Shown piece by piece: positions 29,821-36,728 of a DNA stretch of 64,000 nucleotides. Source of the stretch: Pseudohongiella acticola (GTDB taxonomy: Bacteria; Pseudomonadota; Gammaproteobacteria; Pseudomonadales; Pseudohongiellaceae). The position numbers and the translations under genes are program-made. The stretch spans positions 310,001-374,000 of the forward strand of contig NZ_MASR01000001.1 in NCBI RefSeq assembly GCF_001758195.1, written 5' to 3'. Each line of letters opens with the position of its first letter. Position 1 is the stretch's first letter. The notes beneath the pieces were generated by a model. The model made no database searches. It saw nothing but the letters and a program-made list of their open reading frames with translations, and was not told the origin of the DNA.

Positions 29821-30948
29821 TCAAGACTGGTCTTCCGGGCCCGCGTTGGTGCCGGCTGCGCTGGTACTGGATTCGCCCGTGCTCATAATGCGAACCGCCT
29901 GACCGGGTCGAACCTGTGCAATCCCCTGCGTGATCACCCGTTGCCCCGGAATAACGCCTGACACCACTTCAGCCAGGCCCGGTTGCCTGCGTCCAATCTC
30001 TACCTCAACGCGACGGGCTGTGTTTTCTTCATCGACCACAAATACATACTGCCGCCCCTGACTCGGTATCAGCGCTGCCTCTGGCACCACAATGGCGTCG
30101 CGTTCGTTTAATGTCAGCCCGACTGTCAGTAACATACCCGGACGTAACACGCGGTCGCTGTTATCTATTTCGGCACGCACCTGCACAGACCGCGTGACCT
30201 CGTCGATACGCGAGCCAATGTTCTGCACACGTCCTTCAAAGTCCCGGCCACGGTAGACGATGCTGTTGGCTGTGACGCTCAGACCCGGTTGCAGTTGTGC
30301 AAAAAACACTTCCGCAATATTAAAATCGAGTTTGATTGTTGAGATGTCGTCCAGTGTGGTGATGACCATACTGGGCGTGACCAGTGTGCCTTCACTGATG
30401 TTGCGAAAGCCCAGCATGCCAGAGAACGGCGCACGAATAAGACGGTCATCCATATTCGCGGCAACCCCTTCGAGTCGGGCCTGTGCTGTGGCGAAGCGGG
30501 TTCGCGCGGCCTCCAGGTCTGTCTGTGAAATCAGGTTGGTCGCAATAAGGCTCTGCAGTCTTTCATATTGTCGACGGGCATCATCCAGTTCAGACTGGAC
30601 TTCGGACAACCTGGCGGCCTCGGCGACGTTAGTCAATTCAACCAGGATATCGCCCTGTTCAACCAGATCGCCATCTTCGAAATGCACCGCAGTGACTGTG
30701 TCGGTTACTTTCGCGGTCAGGTTCACCGATTCGTTGGCTTGCGCTGTGCCAATGGATTCAACTTCATCTGCGAATGACTGCCGGGATACGACCGCCACCG
30801 TGACTGAGACCGGACCCATGCCTCCCCGCATCATGCCCGGTCCCCCACTGGTGGATTCCTGCGTTAACCGCGTATAAACACCATAGGACAGTGCCAATGC
30901 AGCCACTGCAAAAAGTATTACCAAAGGGTGGCGCAGGATAAATCGCAA
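29821..30948 (-). CDS. RND periplasmic adaptor (membrane fusion protein)
   Basis: 375 residues. An N-terminal hydrophobic segment (HPLVILFAVAALALSYGVY) anchors it; no lipobox is present. The biotinyl-lipoyl-like hairpin starts at ESIGTAQANESVNLTAKVTDTVTAVHFEDGDLVEQGD (in parts), a coiled coil spans about 105-150, and the beta-barrel contains IRAPFSGMLGFRNISEGT and LTVGLTLNERDAIVVPEAAL. It is first in the pump operon, and a palindrome lies 105 bases upstream of it. Confidence 0.92.
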   Translation of the reverse strand: MRFILRHPLVILFAVAALALSYGVYTRLTQESTSGGPGMMRGGMGPVSVTVAVVSRQSFADEVESIGTAQANESVNLTAKVTDTVTAVHFEDGDLVEQGDILVELTNVAEAARLSEVQSELDDARRQYERLQSLIATNLISQTDLEAARTRFATAQARLEGVAANMDDRLIRAPFSGMLGFRNISEGTLVTPSMVITTLDDISTIKLDFNIAEVFFAQLQPGLSVTANSIVYRGRDFEGRVQNIGSRIDEVTRSVQVRAEIDNSDRVLRPGMLLTVGLTLNERDAIVVPEAALIPSQGRQYVFVVDEENTARRVEVEIGRRQPGLAEVVSGVIPGQRVITQGIAQVRPGQAVRIMSTGESSTSAAGTNAGPEDQS

Positions 30949-31052
30949 AATCAGGCTCCAGGGCCATTAAGGCCAGATGAATCAGCAGTCTAGAAGGCAG
31001 GTTCAAATATCGCGTAGCATCCGTGAAAGCGCCATTCTAAGCAAGTTGCAAC

Positions 31053-31069
31053 GGTAACAAAGTGTTACC
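31053..31069. promoter_or_regulatory. Palindromic operator-like site upstream of the RND operon
   Basis: GGTAACaaagtGTTACC, a perfect 6-bp inverted repeat around a 5-base spacer, about 105 bases upstream of the adaptor start. Size and symmetry fit binding of a dimeric repressor such as a TetR-type pump regulator, but no such gene is adjacent. The rest of 30949-31180 shows nothing else I can name. Confidence 0.35.
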
Positions 31070-31180
31070 AGCAGCGCTTTATGCGGCAAACAACATCGTA
31101 GGTACGACAGGCGACTTGTGGTAGATCTACCCGGCCAGCAAAGAAGCTGTCAAACAGACTCTGTAAACCGCTGCCACAAC

Positions 31181-32836
31181 TCAAGAACTGCAGGAAAGCA
31201 TGGAACAGCCTGCTCGCTGGCGGGCCCAGTCCGGGCGCCTGGCGGCGAATCGCTGATCCGCTTCGGCCAGGTCCGTGTACGGTTGCTTCAGCAAACGCAG
31301 TAAACTGTCAAACTCCGTCCTGTCACCCTGCTCCAGGCCATCAATGGCCTGCTGCACAAGGTAATTACGCAACACAAACTCCGGGTTCGCCGCCCGCATG
31401 TTGGCACGTCTGCTGTCTGAATCAGCAGCAAACTGCAGCAAAAACGTTTGGTAAGACTCTTGCCAGTCCCGGAACAATGGCCGGTTCTCTGGTACTACAC
31501 CCGTTCTGTCACTTCCGGCGAGCGGATACAACGCTGGAGAAATTACATCGATTAGCGATACGGGCGACGAATCGTGCTGACAGGCATACTCAATCAGGCA
31601 CCGATAAAAGATTGTCATATCGATAGCCTGGCTACACAACAGTCGCTCAAGGCCTCCCAGCAGCTCATCGAAGGACGGATGTTCAACAGCAGCAGCCGGT
31701 AAACCCAGCTTGCCTGCCATCATTTCTTTTCTGGCCCGCTCAAACTCGGCTGGCATCGCATTCAACATTGACTGTAATGTCTCGGCATCCTGGATCACCG
31801 GATTCAGTGCATTAGCCAGTTGAAAAAGATTCCAGCGCCCAACGGCAGCCTGCTGACCAAAACGATAGCGTCGCTGCCCTTCATCTGTGGTGTTGGGTGT
31901 CCAGTCCGGATTGTAATCATCTATCCAGCCATAGGGCCCGTAGTCGATGGTAAGGCCAAGCACGGACATATTGTCGGTGTTCATGACGCCATGCACAAAA
32001 CCCACCCGCATCCAGTGCGTCACCATATCCTGCGTAGACCGGCATACGCGTGCAAACCAATCGAGGTAAATGACTCTGCGCGCATCTTTGTCACTTTCCG
32101 ACAGTCTGGTCGCTAGATCAGGGTGATCGGTGCTGATAACAAAGCTCAGCAGGGATTCCAGTAAGTTGAGATCGCCACGGGCTGCCAGCAGTTCAAAGTG
32201 GCCAAAGCGCACGAACGAAGGTGCCACGCGACATACAATGGCACCCGGCTCTGCCTTTGGGTTGCCATCGTAGAACATGTCCCGGACGACACGGTCACCT
32301 GTCAACACCAGGCTCAGGGCACGAGTTGTTGGCACGCCGAGATAATGCATGGCCTCGCTGCACAGGAATTCTCGTACTGAAGAGCGCAGCACTGCCCTGC
32401 CATCGGCCTGCCTTGAGAATGGTGTCGGCCCGGCACCTTTCAGTTGCAGCGTCCAGGCCTTTTCACCGGGGCCGATCACTTCACCCAGATTGATGGCGCG
32501 ACCATCACCAAGTTGTCCGGCCCAGTTGCCGAACTGATGACCGCCATAAACACTGGCGTGAGGATCCATGCCCGGCAGCAATTCGTTACCAGACAATATC
32601 CGGGCAAGTTGTTGTTGATCACAATCGGCTGCAGACAGTCCAATCAATTCCGCCACATCCACGGACAGTGCCAACAGTGATGGCGCCTTCACGGGTGTGG
32701 GCTGCACTCTCGAAAACAGGGCGCCACTGACCTGACGACAGAAGTTTTCGTCAATTGAGTCGGCCGGCAGCTGACGACTAAAGCGATTGCTGAAGCGTAG
32801 CCTGTCCAGTCCACTTGAGTTACCAGTCAGGGCCAT
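31181..32836 (-). CDS. selO: Protein adenylyltransferase SelO (YdiU)
   Basis: 551 residues. SelO is a pseudokinase-fold enzyme that transfers AMP from ATP to proteins, linked to redox homeostasis. Visible blocks: QFGNWAGQLGDGRAINLGE, LKGAGPTPFSRQADGRAVLRS (in parts), and the catalytic NTDNMSVLGLTIDYGPYGW. The C-terminus ends with CSMLSCSS, equivalent to the CxxS/CxxU end that carries selenocysteine in animals; here Cys. It is longer than E. coli YdiU (478 aa), mostly in the N-terminus and loops. Its start overlaps the thiolase end by 17 bases. Confidence 0.93.
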   Translation of the reverse strand: MALTGNSSGLDRLRFSNRFSRQLPADSIDENFCRQVSGALFSRVQPTPVKAPSLLALSVDVAELIGLSAADCDQQQLARILSGNELLPGMDPHASVYGGHQFGNWAGQLGDGRAINLGEVIGPGEKAWTLQLKGAGPTPFSRQADGRAVLRSSVREFLCSEAMHYLGVPTTRALSLVLTGDRVVRDMFYDGNPKAEPGAIVCRVAPSFVRFGHFELLAARGDLNLLESLLSFVISTDHPDLATRLSESDKDARRVIYLDWFARVCRSTQDMVTHWMRVGFVHGVMNTDNMSVLGLTIDYGPYGWIDDYNPDWTPNTTDEGQRRYRFGQQAAVGRWNLFQLANALNPVIQDAETLQSMLNAMPAEFERARKEMMAGKLGLPAAAVEHPSFDELLGGLERLLCSQAIDMTIFYRCLIEYACQHDSSPVSLIDVISPALYPLAGSDRTGVVPENRPLFRDWQESYQTFLLQFAADSDSRRANMRAANPEFVLRNYLVQQAIDGLEQGDRTEFDSLLRLLKQPYTDLAEADQRFAARRPDWARQRAGCSMLSCSS

Positions 32837-34007
32837 CTAGACGCTCTATCAGAGTTGCATTGGCGGTGCCGCCGCCTTCACAAATCGCCACCAGGCCATA
32901 GCGAACTTCACGGCGTTCCAGCTCGTGCAACAATGTGGTCATTAATTTGGCACCGGTGGCCCCCAACGGATGTCCCAGGGCCTGAGCGCCACCATTGACG
33001 TTCAGTCGCCGCAGATCGGCGCCCAGTGCTTTTGCCCATGCCAATGGCACTGACCCAAACGCTTCATTGACTTCATACAGATCAATATCGTCGATAGTCA
33101 GATCAGCCCGATCAAGCAGTTTTTCGGTGGCCGGAATGGGCCCTTCCAACATGATCTCGGGATCGGAGCCTACCACTACCAGGGTATGAATTCGTGCCCG
33201 CACCGGCAGGTTGTATTTCTCCACCGCCCGGCGGCTGGCAATCAGCAGCGCCGCAGAACCATCGGCAATCTGACTGGCAGTACCGGCGGTTATCACGCCA
33301 TCTTCAAACAGAGTCTTGAGCCCCTGCATTGACTCGATACTGGCGTCATACCGAATGCCTTCGTCCAGAACATGGGTTTCAATACCACCATCAGCTAATG
33401 TCACTTCAACAGGCACCACTTCGCGCCGGAAATGGCCGTTGCTGGTGGCTGCCGACGCGCGCTGGTGACTCAGCACGCCAAACTTGTCCAGCTCTTTGCG
33501 GCTGATATGGTATTTCTGGGCGAGTAGCTCAGCACCGTTAAACTGACTGAACTCAATGCCGGGGTACAATTCATCGATGCGTTCGCCGCGCGGTATGCCC
33601 CGTCCCTTATCCAGTGTGTCATTGATGTTGGAGCCGATAGGAACCAGACTCATGCTTTCAACACCACCGCAAATCACCAGATCCTGCGTTCCGGACATGA
33701 CCGCCTGAGCGCCAAAATGAATCGCCTGCAATGAGGAGCCGCACTGGCGATCAACAGTAACGCCCGGCACCGATACGTCCAGTCGCGAGGCCAACGCCAC
33801 ATTACGTGCCAGATTACCGGCCTGAGCTCCAATCTGGCTGACGCAGCCAAAGATGACATCATCCACGGCATGAGTTGGCAGCGCTGTTCGATCCAGCAAT
33901 TCATCAACCACGGCAGCGCCGAGGTCGATCGGATGAATACCACTCAGTTTCCCATTGCGGCGGCCACATGCCGTCCTGACAGCGGCAACAATATACGCTT
34001 CGCCCAT
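32820..34007 (-). CDS. Thiolase (acetyl-CoA acetyltransferase family)
   Basis: 395 residues from the ATG at 34007, preceded by GGGGAG at good spacing; the open frame runs further to 34070 without a site. Catalytic residues: Cys89 (VDRQCGSSLQAIH), the histidine in GHPLGATGAKL and the late cysteine in AICEGGGTANATL. Both degradative (FadA-like) and biosynthetic thiolases share these, and the sequence alone does not settle the substrate. It sits in a tight operon between a small membrane protein (14-base gap) and selO (overlap), not with other beta-oxidation genes. Confidence 0.9.
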   Translation of the reverse strand: MGEAYIVAAVRTACGRRNGKLSGIHPIDLGAAVVDELLDRTALPTHAVDDVIFGCVSQIGAQAGNLARNVALASRLDVSVPGVTVDRQCGSSLQAIHFGAQAVMSGTQDLVICGGVESMSLVPIGSNINDTLDKGRGIPRGERIDELYPGIEFSQFNGAELLAQKYHISRKELDKFGVLSHQRASAATSNGHFRREVVPVEVTLADGGIETHVLDEGIRYDASIESMQGLKTLFEDGVITAGTASQIADGSAALLIASRRAVEKYNLPVRARIHTLVVVGSDPEIMLEGPIPATEKLLDRADLTIDDIDLYEVNEAFGSVPLAWAKALGADLRRLNVNGGAQALGHPLGATGAKLMTTLLHELERREVRYGLVAICEGGGTANATLIERLDGPDW

Positions 34008-34021
34008 GTTGTTCTCCCCAA

Positions 34022-34504
34022 CTAAATTATGTGTCCCATCCAGCGTCCGCCAAGCATAACACCGGCCCACAATACCAAGGAAGCGATGCCGGCGAGACGA
34101 ATTGACAGGGGTATGGTGCGGTCCCAGCCCTCAGCAAGACGGACACTGCGGTGATGAAATATCAACATGTTTACACCGGCCATCAACATCAACAGCATTT
34201 TCCACTGGAACGCCGGATTTAGTACATGAGCACTGGCCCGCGTGATAAAGAGGCCAATACCGGTGATGGTGGCCACACTAAAAGCCAGCCAGATCCAGGG
34301 CAGAAAGTCCCGACTCAGTAATCGATATGGATAAACCCGTGCCGCAACGCCAGCCAGGCGCAGATCCAGCATCAGCAGTGCCCCCAGCATCAATGTGATA
34401 CTGATGACGTGTAGTGAATTGAACAGAGGAAAAAGCCAGGTCGCGCCAATCTGTTCGGCCAGCCATGTGTATTCAAGATTTAACCAGAATTCGTGCTGCA
34501 ACAT
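34022..34504 (-). CDS. Small four-helix membrane protein (paralogue of the next gene)
   Basis: 160 residues, hydrophobic, with about four membrane helices (roughly 25-47, 67-88, 98-117, 133-152). I do not recognise a named function; it resembles uncharacterised DUF6644-type membrane proteins. Conserved-looking features are His32 in the first helix (FNSLHVISITLMLGALLM), NPAFQWK before the third helix and the terminal GRW. The same features recur in the 34509-34973 gene (TIHLLGLAMLM, NPVFLYK, GRW), so the two probably arose by duplication. The gap between them is 4 bases. Confidence 0.75.
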   Translation of the reverse strand: MLQHEFWLNLEYTWLAEQIGATWLFPLFNSLHVISITLMLGALLMLDLRLAGVAARVYPYRLLSRDFLPWIWLAFSVATITGIGLFITRASAHVLNPAFQWKMLLMLMAGVNMLIFHHRSVRLAEGWDRTIPLSIRLAGIASLVLWAGVMLGGRWMGHII

Positions 34505-34508
34505 AGAT

Positions 34509-34973
34509 TTATCCCGGCCAGAACAGATAGTCGGCGTATGCGATCCAACGACCCGACATGGCTGTCATCAGCCAGGCCATTAGCGCTAACAGTGCCGCCA
34601 GTTTTATTGGCCAGTGCTGATGCTGTGCAGTGCCATTGCGGTAACTGCGCCAAAGAACTACGGTTAGCAGCAAGGCCAGACACAAAAAGCCGGCTTTGTA
34701 GAGGAAAACCGGGTTATTGAGATAACGCTGCGGTCGCGCGAGCAGGAACGGCAGGCCACTGAACAGCATGACCGGTAGCGCGCAAAATAACCAGGGAAAC
34801 AGACGCTGCATCATTTCCTGAGGCGACTGTCGGCGCCCGGCCAGGTTCAACAGACGCAGATTGATCATGATCGCAGAGGCCATCAACATAGCCAGTCCAA
34901 GCAGGTGAATGGTTTGCAGGATGGGAGGCAGCCCCGGTACTGAACTCAGCAGCTTTATGCTCAATTCCGTCAT
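34509..34973 (-). CDS. Small four-helix membrane protein (paralogue of the previous gene)
   Basis: 154 residues, about four membrane helices (roughly 18-42, 62-80, 88-108, 122-140). No named function recognised. It shares with its neighbour a first-helix His (TIHLLGLAMLMASA), the motif (D/N)LRL, NPVFLYK and a terminal GRW. Its ATG overlaps the stop of the cNMP-EAL gene by four bases (ATGA at 34970-34973), implying translational coupling to that signalling protein. A haem- or quinone-binding sensor role is conceivable from the conserved His but unproven. Confidence 0.75.
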   Translation of the reverse strand: MTELSIKLLSSVPGLPPILQTIHLLGLAMLMASAIMINLRLLNLAGRRQSPQEMMQRLFPWLFCALPVMLFSGLPFLLARPQRYLNNPVFLYKAGFLCLALLLTVVLWRSYRNGTAQHQHWPIKLAALLALMAWLMTAMSGRWIAYADYLFWPG

Positions 34974-36295
34974 GGCAGCTTCGTATACTGACCTGCCAGC
35001 AAGCTGGCGGCTTCATGTTCCGGCATGGGGCGGGCGAAGAAATAGCCCTGCGCTACACGGCACTTCAAGGTTTGCAGCATTTCTACATGCTGCTGCGTCT
35101 CCACGCCTTCGGCGATAATGGCAAGGCCCATGTTTTCGCTTAATGACAGAATTGATTTGACCAGCCCGAGTACGCCTTTGTCAGTTGTCATATTGCGGAC
35201 AAAGCTTTGATCAATTTTAAGTGTCGACACCGGATACTGGTGCAGATAACTCAATGACGAGTAGCCGGTACCAAAGTCGTCAATGGCTATCTGCATTTCG
35301 TGTTCTCGACATTGCTGAAGGATCTTTTTCACGCCCTCGGACTGTCGTAACAGAAGCCGTTCGGTAATCTCCAGATGAATCTGAGTTGGATGAATACCGG
35401 TTTCATGCAGTGTGAACAGCAGTTCGTCCAGAAACGCGGGGTCGTCAAAGTCCTGTGCTGAGAAATTGACGCTGATAAACAAAGCGGAGTCACCGGTCTG
35501 GGTAATCATGCGCTTTAATGTTTTGCAGGCTTCACGAAATGCCCAACGGGTTGCTTCTATGATCAGACCCGTGTCTTCCGCCATGGGTATAAACAGATCA
35601 GGCCGCATCCGCCCGGTTTTTGGATGATTCCAGCGCATCAACGCTTCGAATCCAACAATACGTCCGGTATCGATTTCAATAAAGGGCTGGTACTCGAGAA
35701 ACAGTTCCTTGCGTACGACCGCCACCTTGAATTCATTTGCCATACGGACCGCGTCAAGCACTCTACTCTCTTCAGCGTGGTAGCGTTCCTGCTGTTCCAG
35801 CATGGTCGTGACGCCGGCAAACTCGCGGACGTTTTCCGAGCGCTGCAGAATGTCCCGATAGCGCATCAGTATCAGTTTGGTGACCAGACCTACAATCGGA
35901 TTGGCATTACTGACGGCTCGGCTGAAATCGGCTTTTGATATTTCCAGCAAGCGACAGTCTTCCAGCGCCCGAACCGTTGCGCTGCGCGGCCCGTCATCAA
36001 CAATCGCCATTTCCCCGATCAGGGTTCCGGGGCCACGGCGGCCCACTTCAATTTCACTGCCATCGGGTCGTTCCAGCACGATCTCGACCCGTCCGCTCTG
36101 CATAAAGTAGGCGCACTCACCCGGCTCACCCTGACGCATGATGATCTCACCTGCACGGTACAGCTTTTCTACCTGCAGGCCATCCACTGGATCCAGTACG
36201 GGTACCTCCCCAGGGGTCGTGTCCGCGTTGTCCGATGCGGCCTCAGCCTTGGTATCAGGCCCGGCGTTGTTGTCAGGATCTATTTTCACATTCAC
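34970..36295 (-). CDS. Cyclic-nucleotide-binding/EAL c-di-GMP phosphodiesterase
   Basis: 441 residues, no membrane helix. Residues about 44-128 form a cNMP-binding domain with a phosphate-binding cassette GEMAIVDDGPRSATVRA. After a linker, the EAL domain (about 190-435) keeps the catalytic set: E217-A-L in GFEALMRWNHP, SVNFSAQDF, LEITERLLL, AIDDFGTGYSSL, LKIDQSF and AEGVETQQHVEML. It is thus predicted to hydrolyse c-di-GMP under control of cAMP or cGMP. It is the first gene of the operon that continues into two membrane proteins, thiolase and selO. Confidence 0.93.
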   Translation of the reverse strand: MNVKIDPDNNAGPDTKAEAASDNADTTPGEVPVLDPVDGLQVEKLYRAGEIIMRQGEPGECAYFMQSGRVEIVLERPDGSEIEVGRRGPGTLIGEMAIVDDGPRSATVRALEDCRLLEISKADFSRAVSNANPIVGLVTKLILMRYRDILQRSENVREFAGVTTMLEQQERYHAEESRVLDAVRMANEFKVAVVRKELFLEYQPFIEIDTGRIVGFEALMRWNHPKTGRMRPDLFIPMAEDTGLIIEATRWAFREACKTLKRMITQTGDSALFISVNFSAQDFDDPAFLDELLFTLHETGIHPTQIHLEITERLLLRQSEGVKKILQQCREHEMQIAIDDFGTGYSSLSYLHQYPVSTLKIDQSFVRNMTTDKGVLGLVKSILSLSENMGLAIIAEGVETQQHVEMLQTLKCRVAQGYFFARPMPEHEAASLLAGQYTKLP

Positions 36296-36380
36296 TACTT
36301 TTTTCTAACGACGGATTGGTGACCTGAGTTTACGATGGATTGTCGCTTAACACCAGCAGGCAAGCATCTGAAAGAAAAGG

Positions 36381-36409
36381 GTATAAAGTCAGCGACAGGC
36401 AGCGGGCAA
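36381..36409 (-). promoter_or_regulatory. Possible promoter of the cNMP-EAL operon
   Basis: On the minus strand TTGCCC (36409-36404), 17-base spacer, TTATAC (36386-36381), 85 bases before the ATG at 36295 and immediately after the terminator of tRNA-Pro. Consensus match is moderate. Confidence 0.35.
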
Positions 36410-36411
36410 AA

Positions 36412-36450
36412 TCCAAAAAAAAAGAGCAAACCAGAGGTTTGCTCTTTTTA
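36412..36450 (-). terminator. Intrinsic terminator of tRNA-Pro
   Basis: Stem AAGAGCAAACC/GGTTTGCTCTT (36422-36432 and 36436-36446) with a 3-base loop, flanked by A on one side and T on the other, so it could act in both directions. On the minus strand it starts about 36 bases after the CCA end of tRNA-Pro and is followed by a run of T. Confidence 0.85.
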
Positions 36451-36485
36451 ACAGGCCAGTCGACAGAAGTCTCCAGCCCCGGATC

Positions 36486-36562
36486 TGGTCGGAACGGCAG
36501 GATTTGAACCTGCGACCCCTACACCCCCAGTGTAGTGCGCTACCAGACTGCGCTACGCCCCG
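36486..36562 (-). tRNA. tRNA-Pro (anticodon GGG)
   Basis: 77 bases including encoded CCA. Acceptor pairs CGGGGCG with the CGTTCCG-A-CCA end (two G-U pairs), D-arm TAGCGCAGTCTGGTAGCGCA, anticodon stem CTACA/TGTAG with loop CTGGGGG giving GGG (reads CCC/CCU), T-arm GGTTCAAATCC. Its own promoter and terminator surround it. In Pseudomonas this tRNA follows ihfA-merR; here a TonB receptor gene is interposed. Confidence 0.96.
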
Positions 36563-36576
36563 AAAATCGAGCTGGC

Positions 36577-36604
36577 ATTATACTTGGCTTGTGCCGGCTT
36601 GCAA
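36577..36604 (-). promoter_or_regulatory. Sigma70 promoter of tRNA-Pro
   Basis: TTGCAA (36604-36599), 16-base spacer, perfect TATAAT (36582-36577) on the minus strand, 14 bases before the mature tRNA 5' end. Confidence 0.75.
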
Positions 36605-36635
36605 GCCCGACAGGTAATAAACCTGAGCGAAAAAA

Positions 36636-36670
36636 ACAAGGCGGCCCGGGGGGAAACCTGGCCGCCTTGT
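36636..36670 (-). terminator. Intrinsic terminator of the TonB receptor gene
   Basis: Perfect 11-bp stem ACAAGGCGGCC/GGCCGCCTTGT (36636-36646 and 36660-36670) with a 13-base loop, followed on the minus strand by seven T. It lies 58 bases after the receptor stop codon. Confidence 0.92.
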
Positions 36671-36728
36671 TAGTGATCTCATGCGTGGTGCGGTGCCTGC
36701 CGTCGAAAGCGACGACAGGCAACAGCAC

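Noticed and set aside
30260-30877. 205-codon open frame on the plus strand within the RND adaptor gene
   Set aside because: Antisense to a clear adaptor protein; Ser/Arg-rich translation typical of a shadow frame.
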